Source of the DNA: Pseudomonas sp. MH9.2
GTDB taxonomy: Bacteria; Pseudomonadota; Gammaproteobacteria; Pseudomonadales; Pseudomonadaceae
Assembly (NCBI RefSeq): GCF_034353875.1
Contig: NZ_CP133784.1
Span: 5,520,025-5,584,024 of the forward strand
DNA: 64,000 bases
Direction of reading: 5' to 3'
The notes beneath the pieces were generated by a model. That model was not told the origin of the DNA and ran no database searches. It was given only the letters and a program-made list of their open reading frames with translations. A program made the position numbers and the translations under genes. Positions 1 to 7,628 of this stretch are shown here, piece by piece (position 1 is the first letter of the stretch; the number at the start of each line of letters is the position of its first letter).

Positions 1-699
1 AATGAGTCGAACGCTTCGGGTCGGGGCATGGTGCCCCTGACCACTCTCGACTATCCGGGACAGCTAGCCTGCGTGTTGTTTTGCCAGGGTTGCGCCTGGC
101 GCTGTCGTTATTGCCATAACCCGCAATTGATCCCGCCTCGCGGCAGTGAAGAAGTGGATTGGTGTCAGGTGCTGGCGTTTCTGCGACGTCGTCAGGGCTT
201 GCTCGATGCCGTGGTGTTCAGCGGCGGAGAGCCAACGCTGCAGGACGGCTTGCCTGGCGCTATGGAACAAGTGCGAGAGATGGGATTTCGTATCGGTTTG
301 CACAGCGCCGGAATCAAACCGGCCGCCTTTGCCAAGGCCGTTAGAGGGGCCGATTGGGTCGGTTTCGATATCAAGGCGTTGCCTGAGGATTGTCAAACCA
401 TTACCCGGGTCGGGGGCAGCGGTGCCGCCAACTGGCTGAGCCTGGAGCATCTGTTGGCCAGCGGTGTCGACTATGAGTGTCGGACTACGGTGCATTGGCA
501 CTTGTTCGACCCGACACAGTTGTTGACTCTGGCCCGGCGTTTGAGTGCTCAAGGGGTCAAATGTTTTGCCGTGCAGTTGGTCAGGACTGCGCGGATGCTT
601 GATCCGCACCTGTCGAGCGTTTCGGCACAGGCTGAGCAAGCCGATCTTTGGGCTGTCATGCGTGAGTTGCTTCCGCAGTTTGTGTTGCGTGGGGGATGA
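1..699 (+). CDS. nrdG: Anaerobic ribonucleotide reductase activating protein (radical SAM), 5' end probably outside window
   Basis: Radical SAM activase family that installs the glycyl radical on the class III ribonucleotide reductase NrdD. The cluster-binding motif CxxxCxxC is seen as CAWRCRYC about 10 residues after a typical VPLTTLDYPG N-terminus, and the SAM-binding FSGGEPTLQ follows. The reading frame stays open to base 1 without a stop, and homologues usually have some residues before the VPLTTLDYPG block, so the real start is probably upstream of the window; ATG at 28 is the first internal start. nrdD would be expected just upstream. The gene is convergent with ftrD, 28 bp away. I am sure of the radical SAM family and fairly sure of the NrdG role. 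Confidence 0.85.
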   Translation, partial: NESNASGRGMVPLTTLDYPGQLACVLFCQGCAWRCRYCHNPQLIPPRGSEEVDWCQVLAFLRRRQGLLDAVVFSGGEPTLQDGLPGAMEQVREMGFRIGLHSAGIKPAAFAKAVRGADWVGFDIKALPEDCQTITRVGGSGAANWLSLEHLLASGVDYECRTTVHWHLFDPTQLLTLARRLSAQGVKCFAVQLVRTARMLDPHLSSVSAQAEQADLWAVMRELLPQFVLRGG

Positions 700-727
700 A
701 CACCTCCACAGTTTCACTTTGAGACGG

Positions 728-2104
728 CTACCAACCCCAAAATTGCAGCCACCAGCCATACCCCACCAACCCATTAGCCAATAACAGGCACCCGCTGCCT
801 GCGACGCGCCGAGGCAATGAAACCTGCTCGTGGCCCAGTAGTTTCCAGCCCAGCGACAAACTCCAACCCATCGCCGCCATCAACAGCGATGCCCTTGTCG
901 GCTGCACCCATTCCACCAGCAGACCTTCATAGCGCAGCAATTTTACGGTAGTTGCCGACAGCCCCAGAAACAGCCCGGCGCCGCCAAGGGGCGTGAGGGT
1001 CAGGGCCAGGGGCGAATACAGTGCCGGATTTCCTGCCAGTCGCGCGGTGAAACGCAACAGAATCAGCAAGGCCGTACCCAGCAGCATCGAACTCAAGGCC
1101 AGATAAGTAATAATGCTGAAGCCGTCTAGCCAACTGAAGCTGTCGTTGAGCTGCGGATAATGCGTGAGTAGCCACCAGGGGGCGTTGTCCTGCAAGGGCC
1201 AGAGCAGGTCCTGTTCCACCAACCATGAGGCGAGCTGTTGTTTGAGGGAGACGAACCACGGGCTGACTGTCCACTGAAAAGCGCCCATGGCCAGACCGAT
1301 CACGCCGAAGAGCAGTAGTCGTGCATCCCAGGGCGATAGTCTGTGTTTCGTTGATTGAAGAATTTCCTGATTGCTGGAGCGGGCGATCAACCGAACCGCG
1401 CCGCGTTGCCCGCTACAGCGTCCGCAGGCATGGCAGTCACTGGCCCCTTGCAGGCGACGGATATCGAGCAAGGGGGCGCAATTGGGCGGCGGCAGGCGTG
1501 GTTCGGCATTTTCCATCCAGCGTTGTTCGTCTACCTTGAAATGCACGGGTGCCAGTCGGGCGAGGAGGGCAAAGACCCCACTGACCGGGCACAGGTATCG
1601 GCACCAGACCCGCTTGCCACGGGCGAACAGCAAGCCGACGATGACTGCTGCGACCGTCGAACCCCCTAGAATCAACAGCGCCGCTTGAGCGTAGTCATAA
1701 ACGCTGATCAATTGGCCGTAGAGGGTGGTCAGGCAAAACGCCAACGTTGGCCAGCCGCTCCAGCGTAACCAGCGCGGCACGCCCAAGCCTTTGCCGTAGC
1801 GGCTGGCCCACTCGGTCAGAGACCCTTCCGGACACAGAACACCACACCACAGCCGGCCGAACAGCACCATCGACAACAGTACGAATGGCCACCAGATGCC
1901 CCAGAACAGGAATTGCGCGAGCAAGGTCAGGTTGTCGAGGAACCGTGCCTGGCTGTCCGGTAGCGGTAACATCGCGGGTATCACTAAAAGCAAGGCATAG
2001 AAAAGTACAACGGCCCATTGCACGGCGTGAATCACTGGCGCGTGGCGGCGCATTCCGTGACCCAGGCGCTGGAGCCATTGATTGCAGCGACTCAGGTCAG
2101 GCAT
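728..2104 (-). CDS. ftrD: FtrD-type membrane polyferredoxin (4Fe-4S) of the iron-uptake operon
   Basis: Membrane-bound iron-sulfur protein of the NapH/CcoG-like group, 458 aa. Several hydrophobic segments carry cysteine motifs CGVLCPEGSL and CRYLCPVSG, and a later CHACGRC. In FtrABCD systems of Bordetella and Brucella this subunit is thought to accept the electron released by periplasmic ferroxidation. A longer frame opens at 2185, but that start would overlap ftrC by about 94 bp; the ATG at 2104 overlaps the ftrC stop by 13 bp and begins MPDLSRCNQ, so I chose it. It is the last gene of the ftrABCD operon. Assignment rests on gene order and the cysteine motifs. Confidence 0.85.
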   Translation of the reverse strand: MPDLSRCNQWLQRLGHGMRRHAPVIHAVQWAVVLFYALLLVIPAMLPLPDSQARFLDNLTLLAQFLFWGIWWPFVLLSMVLFGRLWCGVLCPEGSLTEWASRYGKGLGVPRWLRWSGWPTLAFCLTTLYGQLISVYDYAQAALLILGGSTVAAVIVGLLFARGKRVWCRYLCPVSGVFALLARLAPVHFKVDEQRWMENAEPRLPPPNCAPLLDIRRLQGASDCHACGRCSGQRGAVRLIARSSNQEILQSTKHRLSPWDARLLLFGVIGLAMGAFQWTVSPWFVSLKQQLASWLVEQDLLWPLQDNAPWWLLTHYPQLNDSFSWLDGFSIITYLALSSMLLGTALLILLRFTARLAGNPALYSPLALTLTPLGGAGLFLGLSATTVKLLRYEGLLVEWVQPTRASLLMAAMGWSLSLGWKLLGHEQVSLPRRVAGSGCLLLANGLVGYGWWLQFWGW

Positions 2105-2946
2105 GGGGTTTTTCCCGTAGGGTGTTGCCGCAACCAGCCGCCGACGGCCAGCCAGTAGCCGACCAACACCAGCAAGGTCACACAACTGGGGGTTGCCCTA
2201 TAACCTGTAAAGCCAGCGAGGAAGCCACCCAGCCCGCGGCTGTCACTCAGCAACGCGCTGCTGTCCCAGAGGGCTTCACCAACGCCTCTATAAACCACTT
2301 CCGGCAGATCCAGGGCGAGCAGTTGGCCGCCAATCCGCTCGGTGCCGCTGACCAACAAGGCTGCGCCGAGCATGAGCAAAAGGATTTCGCTGATCACAAA
2401 GAACCTATGCCATGAAATGAATCGGCGGCTGCTGTGCAGCAGGGCGATGGTCAACGTTGCCAGCACCAGTCCCGACACCCCACCGACTGCGAACAGTCCG
2501 AGCTGCGGGCCGCGCAACTGAGCTCCAGCGCCGTAGAGGAAAACTACGGTTTCGCTGCTTTCGCGACTGACCGCGAGCATTGCCAGCAACAACAGACCAA
2601 GGCCACCTTGCCGAGCCAGGTGGCTATCGGCATGGCGCCGTAGATCATGCTTGAGGGTGCGTCCATGACGATGCATCCAGCCGACCATTTTCACAATCAG
2701 CAGGCTGGCAATCAATGCCAGTGCGGCTTGGAACCATTCGTTGGCCGATCCACTCATGGCTTCTCCGGCAAACAGAATCAGCGCTGCCAACAATCCCGAC
2801 AGCAACAATCCCAGAGTCACCCCGGTCCATAAGTATCTGGCCAGACGATTGCCTTGGCTTTGTTGGCTGACCCAGGCCTGGAGAATGCCGATCACCAGCA
2901 GCGCCTCGACGCTTTCACGCCAGACGATGAACATTGATTGATTCAT
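2092..2946 (-). CDS. ftrC: FtrC, FTR1-family high-affinity iron permease
   Basis: Inner-membrane iron permease of the FTR1/EfeU family, 284 aa with about seven hydrophobic segments. Both signature RExxE motifs are visible: WRESVEAL near residue 10 and SRESSETV in the middle of the protein; in the family these glutamates bind iron during transport. It sits between the cupredoxin gene (23 bp upstream) and the polyferredoxin gene (overlapping). The four-gene arrangement P19 / cupredoxin / FTR1 / polyferredoxin is the ftrABCD layout rather than efeUOB, since no EfeO or EfeB is present. Confidence 0.93.
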   Translation of the reverse strand: MNQSMFIVWRESVEALLVIGILQAWVSQQSQGNRLARYLWTGVTLGLLLSGLLAALILFAGEAMSGSANEWFQAALALIASLLIVKMVGWMHRHGRTLKHDLRRHADSHLARQGGLGLLLLAMLAVSRESSETVVFLYGAGAQLRGPQLGLFAVGGVSGLVLATLTIALLHSSRRFISWHRFFVISEILLLMLGAALLVSGTERIGGQLLALDLPEVVYRGVGEALWDSSALLSDSRGLGGFLAGFTGYRATPSCVTLLVLVGYWLAVGGWLRQHPTGKTPCLT

Positions 2947-2969
2947 GAAAAACCCCGTGTGCGGCCTGG

Positions 2970-3347
2970 TTATTTGGCGAGGATGCCGCCCTCTGGCAAT
3001 TGCGGATTGAACTCGTCGAAGAACGGATAGTGACCGGGTCTGAGGGGGTGAATGACGACGAAGGTTGTCACCCCCGGCGACAGGACCTTTTCAACCCGCA
3101 ACGGCGTGCTCTCGAATTCTGCTGGACCGTTACCTATGTTTTTCAGAACGATCTTGAAGCGCTGACCGGCAGGCACCTCTAATAAGGCAGGGATAAAGTG
3201 CCCGTCGTTCAGGCTCAGCTCGTAGCTGGGTAACTCTGCGTAGGCGGTCAATGGCGTGGTCATCCAGGCCAGAATCAACCAGACAACGCGCGGGTGAACC
3301 CAGGCGAACCTCCTTGGGCCGCGCGGTGCGGGCTGTGGGCGGTTCAT
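2970..3347 (-). CDS. ftrB: FtrB, periplasmic cupredoxin-like protein
   Basis: 125-aa exported protein: an Arg-rich N-terminus, a hydrophobic segment around residues 22-35 and a likely cleavage after AYA. The mature part is about 90 residues with a cupredoxin-like beta pattern, with VPAGQRFKIVLKN, ESTPLRVEKV and a C-terminal PGHYPFFDEF segment. In Bordetella FtrB is proposed as the ferroxidase partner of FtrA. Classical type-1 copper cysteine ligands are not evident, as in other EfeO/FtrB-like cupredoxins. Start codon follows immediately on the ftrA stop, so translation is probably coupled. Confidence 0.82.
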   Translation of the reverse strand: MNRPQPAPRGPRRFAWVHPRVVWLILAWMTTPLTAYAELPSYELSLNDGHFIPALLEVPAGQRFKIVLKNIGNGPAEFESTPLRVEKVLSPGVTTFVVIHPLRPGHYPFFDEFNPQLPEGGILAK

Positions 3348-3878
3348 TCAATAGCCACCTTTTTTGCCAATGCCGGCATAGATGAACGTGTAGTGCAGTT
3401 CGCAGCGTTCAAACCAGGGCTCCACACCTGTTTCCTTGTCGGTATGACGCCCGAGGGACGCATGACCGCTGGGTGGCAGCACGGTGAGCGTCAAGTGGTA
3501 TTTACCAGGGCCGAGCAGCTTTACATTGTCGCCATAGTGCGGACCGTCATTGGCCACCATCGCATGGAAGTCACCGTTGATTTCCGACTCGCTGCCCTGT
3601 TTTTTCAGATTGAAAGAGACGCTGAGGTAGGGCATGAAACTGCCTTCCTGAAAGCCTTGGCGATTGTCAGCGGTGGCCCGAATGTCGGCTTCCAGGTGAA
3701 CATCGGAATCCGCAGTGGCCCGCATCATCCCGGCAGGAGCCATCTCGATTGGCTGCAAATACACCGCTCCGACTTCCAGCCCCGGGCATGACTGAGGTTC
3801 CCCGATCGGGTATTCCTTGGCGTGGGCAAGCGGTGCAAGCAAGATCAGGGCGAATGACAGCAAAAAAGGGGCACGCAT
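3348..3878 (-). CDS. ftrA: FtrA, P19-type periplasmic iron-binding protein
   Basis: 176-aa protein with a clear signal peptide (MRAPFLLSFALILLAPLAHA) and a P19/Tp34 domain. The conserved GEPQ, a Met-rich IEMAPAGMM segment and HLEADIRA are seen; in P19 proteins Met and His side chains bind copper and iron. A pair of cysteines, near residues 31 and 159, could form a disulfide. First gene of ftrABCD and directly behind a probable Fur box at 3933-3954, so iron repression is likely. Confidence 0.88.
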   Translation of the reverse strand: MRAPFLLSFALILLAPLAHAKEYPIGEPQSCPGLEVGAVYLQPIEMAPAGMMRATADSDVHLEADIRATADNRQGFQEGSFMPYLSVSFNLKKQGSESEINGDFHAMVANDGPHYGDNVKLLGPGKYHLTLTVLPPSGHASLGRHTDKETGVEPWFERCELHYTFIYAGIGKKGGY

Positions 3879-3932
3879 GAGGTCTTCCTGAGGGCACTGA
3901 GGAGTAAGGGCCCTAGTCTAGGAGGCTTTCTT

Positions 3933-3954
3933 GCGAATAATAATGATTAGCGTC
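3933..3954 (-). promoter_or_regulatory. Probable Fur box of the ftrABCD operon
   Basis: Read on the minus strand the stretch contains GCTAATCATTATTATTCGC, close to the right half of the Fur consensus GATAATGATAATCATTATC. It lies 55-76 bp upstream of the ftrA start. A perfect 11-bp palindrome CCTAGTCTAGG (3912-3922) sits between it and the start codon and may overlap the -10 region. Confidence 0.6.
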
Positions 3955-3974
3955 AATTTTTGGAGCGATCAGGT

Positions 3975-4328
3975 TTATAACGCGGAGAGTTTTCGAAAAC
4001 GCACGGCGCGGTCGACGCTGTCGAACATGTGGGAGGCCGCATGAACCGTTAGCGGGTGTTGGGTGAAACCCGGTCTCGGCGAGATGTAGGAGGCCATTTC
4101 GCGGGCTACAGCAAGTTGTTGATCCGGCCCTTGCGCTAGCAAAGCGATAACCAGATTTTCCAGGGCTATCACACGGACACGAAGATGAACCAGTTCGGCA
4201 TTCGATAATTCAGGTGTTCGGTCAAACGCCTCGACATGGCGTGATCCTGCTGCATCTTCATCGTCCCATTTTGAGAGTGCGCTCTGGGGTTGTTCCGAAG
4301 GCACTGATGAAGCGGTCTTTTCAGGCAT
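3975..4328 (-). CDS. Hypothetical protein, helical, divergent from DUF3079 gene
   Basis: Unrecognised 117-aa soluble protein. The N-terminal 40 residues are polar and probably disordered, followed by a leucine/valine-rich helix (ELVHLRVRVIALENLVIALLAQ region) and a C-terminal basic end. The frame is open from 4406, but ATG at 4328 has a good GGAG ribosome-binding site 9 bp upstream, so I use that start. Divergently transcribed from the DUF3079 gene, with a perfect Anr/FNR-type box between them at 4480-4493. No function can be assigned. Confidence 0.6.
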   Translation of the reverse strand: MPEKTASSVPSEQPQSALSKWDDEDAAGSRHVEAFDRTPELSNAELVHLRVRVIALENLVIALLAQGPDQQLAVAREMASYISPRPGFTQHPLTVHAASHMFDSVDRAVRFRKLSAL

Positions 4329-4479
4329 AAGAAAGATCTCCAGGTAAAGGTATGTGCCGTCCGAGGGGGCCGGAAATCGCTGACGCTGACCATCCTGCGA
4401 GCACATTCAATACAGAGAAGCTTAGCTTCATCAGTGTCACGGTGTCACGGTGTGACGCACGCATCTTAATGCGTGGTTC

Positions 4480-4493
4480 TTGATTTGTATCAA
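4480..4493 (+). promoter_or_regulatory. Anr/FNR-type box, perfect
   Basis: TTGATTTGTATCAA matches TTGAT-N4-ATCAA in all ten fixed positions. A TATAGG hexamer at 4514-4519 is centred 30 bp downstream of the box centre, which fits class II FNR activation of the DUF3079 gene at 4555. The box could also serve the minus-strand gene starting at 4328. Confidence 0.8.
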
Positions 4494-4554
4494 GCGCATT
4501 TTCGCCCAAGCGCTATAGGTTGAAGGCACTCCTATACGTTATCTGGGGATAGGC

Positions 4555-4770
4555 ATGGCCAAGAATTTTCCCATCCACCCGAAACATCCCGAGCGCATTT
4601 GCTGGGGGTGCGATAGATACTGTCCGACGAGTTCCATGGCGTGCGGGAACGGTTCCGATCGCACAATGCATCCGGCCGAGATGATCGGAGACGATTGGTA
4701 TTTACACGGTGACTGGGGCATCGACCCGCTAATCGCGACAGATAAAGTGTCGGATGATTCGCGTAGCTGA
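4555..4770 (+). CDS. DUF3079 family small cysteine protein
   Basis: 71-aa protein with the DUF3079 signature: PIHPKHPERICWGCDRYC, then SMACGNGS.RTMHPAE and a DDWY..GDWGI segment. Four cysteines (two in CxxCxxxC, one in ACGNG, one earlier) suggest a small metal or Fe-S site, but no function is established that I know of. GGGGATAGGC precedes the ATG. It is the first gene behind a perfect Anr-type box, so expression under low oxygen is the likely setting. Confidence 0.85.
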   Translation: MAKNFPIHPKHPERICWGCDRYCPTSSMACGNGSDRTMHPAEMIGDDWYLHGDWGIDPLIATDKVSDDSRS

Positions 4771-4868
4771 GTGCAGATGATGATGGCGGCGGTCGCGTCG
4801 ACTGGCGTTATGGATGGTTATGGACTATTGCATGAGCGTCCGGCATGGGGCTGGATCGAGGAGATCTG

Positions 4869-5168
4869 ATGAAAGACAAACTGGTTGATCATCAATGGAC
4901 GAAAATTATTGAGCGAGATTCTTTCGCCAAGGACATCCTCAGGGAAAAGATCAAGCAAATAACGCAACTTGAGGAAGTGATTCGCTCAGAAGATGGCGAA
5001 GAGGCTGCACGTATCGTTTTCGATGATGGACGCATAAAACACGCACTGACGAGATGCCTGGAGAATCTTGAGGGCTCAAATTCAGTCAACGAACACGACT
5101 TTTGGATCTGCTACGAATACGCAACCGCCGCAGCGAAGAAAGCTCAGGTGATCATTGATGATCAATAG
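4869..5168 (+). CDS. Hypothetical 99-aa acidic helical protein
   Basis: Soluble protein with no recognised domain. It is predicted largely helical (Lys/Glu-rich segments, ILREKIKQITQLEEVIRSEDGEEA), with a central FDDGRIKHALTRCLE block and a C-terminal YEYATAAAKKAQV helix. The frame opens at 4845, but ATG at 4869 has GAGGAGATCTG immediately before it and is preferred. It lies 98 bp after the DUF3079 gene on the same strand and may share its promoter. No motif points to an activity. Confidence 0.6.
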   Translation: MKDKLVDHQWTKIIERDSFAKDILREKIKQITQLEEVIRSEDGEEAARIVFDDGRIKHALTRCLENLEGSNSVNEHDFWICYEYATAAAKKAQVIIDDQ

Positions 5169-5320
5169 GTAGGCCTTATTTTGCGCACCTGCCCTTTTCT
5201 CTGCATTCAGCGCATGAGGCGAGGGTGGGTGAGGGCGTGATCGGGTCGAGATTAGATATGGCTAACTATTTCTAGGATTGTGTCGATACGCTGGAAACCT
5301 CTTTTTAAAGTTGAGACGTA

Positions 5321-5773
5321 ATGGTCAGTATCAGCAGCGTAACGATCAACTATGCGACAGCGACTACCAGCACAGCCAAGACGTCGTCTGCTGAAAGCAG
5401 CGAAACAACCGACAAAAGCGGCGCTGCAGCGTCAGTTTCGGGCGGTACTGCTGCCAAAGGCGCCACTAAGGCAGGCGGCGCCAGTGCAAGCAGTAGCACC
5501 GGCAGCACCGGCAGCACTGAATCCGACATTGTAAAACAACTGAAAAAGCAGATTGCCCAGCTGCAAAAGCAGCTGGAAGTACAAATGAAGGCTCTCGCTG
5601 CGGCGCAAAAAGGCAACGAGTCTTCAGACGCCAAGGCCGCTGCAGTCGCTCAGGCACAGTCCCAAGTGGCGGCGACCAATAGCCAGTTGGTGGCAGCTAC
5701 CAGCGCATTGGTACAGGCTATCAAGAGCGCAAGCGGCAGTGCCTCGGGCTCGTTGGTCAATACCAGCGCCTGA
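5321..5773 (+). CDS. Ser/Thr/Ala-rich protein with central coiled coil (FlxA-like)
   Basis: 150 aa. Residues 1-68 are low-complexity Ser/Thr/Ala/Gly; residues 69-95 form a heptad-like coiled coil (DIVKQLKKQIAQLQKQLEV); the rest is Ala/Gln/Ser rich helix. No signal peptide. The arrangement resembles FlxA-like small proteins of unknown role. The C-terminus GSLVNTSA resembles that of the unrelated small protein at 55419 (GTRINTTA). The preceding 150 bp contain no Anr-type box. Function unknown. Confidence 0.6.
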   Translation: MVSISSVTINYATATTSTAKTSSAESSETTDKSGAAASVSGGTAAKGATKAGGASASSSTGSTGSTESDIVKQLKKQIAQLQKQLEVQMKALAAAQKGNESSDAKAAAVAQAQSQVAATNSQLVAATSALVQAIKSASGSASGSLVNTSA

Positions 5774-5822
5774 CATAAGGTCACTTGGGTTAGCGCTGGG
5801 TGGGGAGAGACAAGCCGTCTTT

Positions 5823-5836
5823 CTGATTTTTATCAA
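5823..5836 (+). promoter_or_regulatory. Anr/FNR-type box, one mismatch
   Basis: CTGATTTTTATCAA differs from TTGAT-N4-ATCAA only in the first base. A CATAGT hexamer at 5857-5862 is centred 30 bp downstream. It precedes the membrane protein gene starting at 5995. Confidence 0.65.
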
Positions 5837-5994
5837 GTCCACTCCATTACTCACAGCATAGTCTGGCTCAAAGCCAGTCCCACGCGGAACGTCGTAGTCG
5901 TACATGCACGTCATCGCTGGCTGACGCACCCAAGGGTCGAGTGCTCTGGACCCTCACAGTCTCTGTTCAATCGAGTCCATGTAAGGGGGTCACC

Positions 5995-6480
5995 ATGACA
6001 TCATCGAGCAATCCATCGGTGTATATTTTTGACAGCCACGCCGCTGCGGAAGAGGCTATTCGCCTTTTGAGCCAGTCCGGTTTCGATGTCAAGAAGCTGT
6101 CTCTCGTCGGCAAGGGTTATCACAGCGAGGAGCACCCGGTAGGTTTCTATACGTTGGGGGATCGTGTGAAAACCTGGGGTGGGATCGGCGCTTTTTGGGG
6201 GAGCATCTGGGGCATGCTGATCGGTCCCGCGGTTTTTCTTTTGCCGGGCCTGGGAGTTGTCGCATTGGCCGGGCCGGTGGTTTCATTGCTGGTGGGAGCA
6301 CTGGAAGGCGCTTTGGTGGTCGGGGGACTTTCGGCGTTGGGCGCGGCCTTGTCCCGGGTCGGGGTGCCCAATGATGAGATCATCAAATACGAGACTGCCC
6401 TCAAGGCTGACAAGTACCTGTTGATGGTGCACGGCACGACTGCTGAAATCGCAGAGGCGCAGACGGTGCTGGGGCACTGA
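5995..6480 (+). CDS. General-stress-type membrane protein (YflT/DUF1269-like)
   Basis: 161 aa. Residues 1-50 form a soluble ferredoxin-like module (VYIFDSHAAAEEAIRLLSQSGFD, KLSLVGKGYHSEE) typical of general stress protein 17M-like domains. Residues 60-115 are very hydrophobic and Gly-rich, probably two membrane hairpins. The end (DEIIKYETALKADKYLLMVHG) resembles the soluble tail of these stress proteins. An upstream in-frame ATG at 5941 exists, but AAGGGGG directly precedes the ATG at 5995. Behind an Anr-type box. Molecular role unknown. Confidence 0.75.
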   Translation: MTSSSNPSVYIFDSHAAAEEAIRLLSQSGFDVKKLSLVGKGYHSEEHPVGFYTLGDRVKTWGGIGAFWGSIWGMLIGPAVFLLPGLGVVALAGPVVSLLVGALEGALVVGGLSALGAALSRVGVPNDEIIKYETALKADKYLLMVHGTTAEIAEAQTVLGH

Positions 6481-6528
6481 ATGCAGCTCACGCAATAACG
6501 CAGGTTAAAGGACCGTCGAGGTAACCCG

Positions 6529-7512
6529 ATGCACGCTATGGTGTTGAAGACGCTAGGTGCCGCACTGGAATGGACCGAGCTTCCGGATCGGCTACCCGGT
6601 CAAGGTCAGATACGGATCAAGGTAACCGGGTGTGGTGTATGTCGTACCGACCTGCATGTCGTTGACGGAGAGTTACCCAATCCGCACCTGCCTATCATTC
6701 CGGGCCATGAAATCGTCGGGCGGATCGATGCTATCGGCCCCGGCGTGATCGGGTTATCGATGGGCGAGCGGGTTGGGGTGCCGTGGCTGGGCCATACCTG
6801 TGGCGTGTGTCCTTATTGCATCGGACACCGCGAGAATCTGTGTGATCACCCACTGTTTACCGGTTATACGCTTGACGGCGGCTTTGCTACTTCGGTCATC
6901 GCCGAGGCGCACTATGTATTTCCGTTGGGCGAGACAGGGAGCGACGAATCGCTTGCACCCCTGCTGTGCGCGGGCCTGATCGGATGGCGAGCGTTAGTGA
7001 TGGGGGGCGAAGGCGAGCGGGTCGGTTTGTATGGGTTCGGCGCTGCGGCACACATTCTGGCGCAGGTCGTCAAATGGCAGGGCCGCTCGGTATACGCCTT
7101 CACGCGTCCGGGCGATACCGCTACACAGGACTTTGCCAGACAGCTGGGTGCGACATGGGCCGGTAATGCGGATCAATCCCCTCCAGACTTACTGGATGTA
7201 GCGATCATTTTTGCTCCGGTCGGTGCGCTCGTACCCCTTGCCCTAAAGGCTGTGCGCAAGGGTGGGCGCGTGGTGTGCGCAGGCATTCACATGAGCGATA
7301 TCCCGAGCTTTCCTTACGCACTGCTCTGGGAAGAGCGGGTCTTGCTGTCAGTCGCCAATCTGACTCGCCGTGACGGTCTGGATTTCCTGCAACGGGTGCC
7401 AGAAATCGGCATTGTCACGCGTACTCATCGCTACCCTCTGACTGACGCTAATCAAGCGCTGGAAGACCTTCGTGAAGGCCGGTTCGAAGGGGCTGCGGTA
7501 CTGGTGCCCTGA
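6529..7512 (+). CDS. Zinc-dependent alcohol dehydrogenase
   Basis: Medium-chain dehydrogenase/reductase, 327 aa, interconverting an alcohol and an aldehyde with NAD(P). The catalytic zinc ligands are seen in GCGVCRTDLH and PGHEIVG; the structural zinc lobe is CGVCPYCIGHRENLC. The nucleotide-binding region is VGLYGFGAAAHI, a variant of the usual GxGxxG (GFGAAA). Belongs to the AdhP-like zinc-binding group. It follows the stress membrane protein by 48 bp and may share its Anr-type promoter. A fermentative or redox-balancing role under low oxygen is inferred from context. Confidence 0.85.
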   Translation: MHAMVLKTLGAALEWTELPDRLPGQGQIRIKVTGCGVCRTDLHVVDGELPNPHLPIIPGHEIVGRIDAIGPGVIGLSMGERVGVPWLGHTCGVCPYCIGHRENLCDHPLFTGYTLDGGFATSVIAEAHYVFPLGETGSDESLAPLLCAGLIGWRALVMGGEGERVGLYGFGAAAHILAQVVKWQGRSVYAFTRPGDTATQDFARQLGATWAGNADQSPPDLLDVAIIFAPVGALVPLALKAVRKGGRVVCAGIHMSDIPSFPYALLWEERVLLSVANLTRRDGLDFLQRVPEIGIVTRTHRYPLTDANQALEDLREGRFEGAAVLVP

Positions 7513-7544
7513 GCCAATGACCGCGTGCCGGGGTTGGGTCTTTA

Positions 7545-7558
7545 TTGATAAAAGTCAA
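7545..7558 (+). promoter_or_regulatory. Anr/FNR-type box, one mismatch
   Basis: TTGATAAAAGTCAA differs from TTGAT-N4-ATCAA at one position (A to G in the right half). It lies 71 bp upstream of the solo groEL start. No convincing -10 was found at the class II distance. Confidence 0.6.
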
Positions 7559-7628
7559 AAGGTAGCGAGCTGTTTCATAGAGGCTGAAAGCAATCGTCAG
7601 TCACTGGACAGCAGAGGAGATTACCCCG

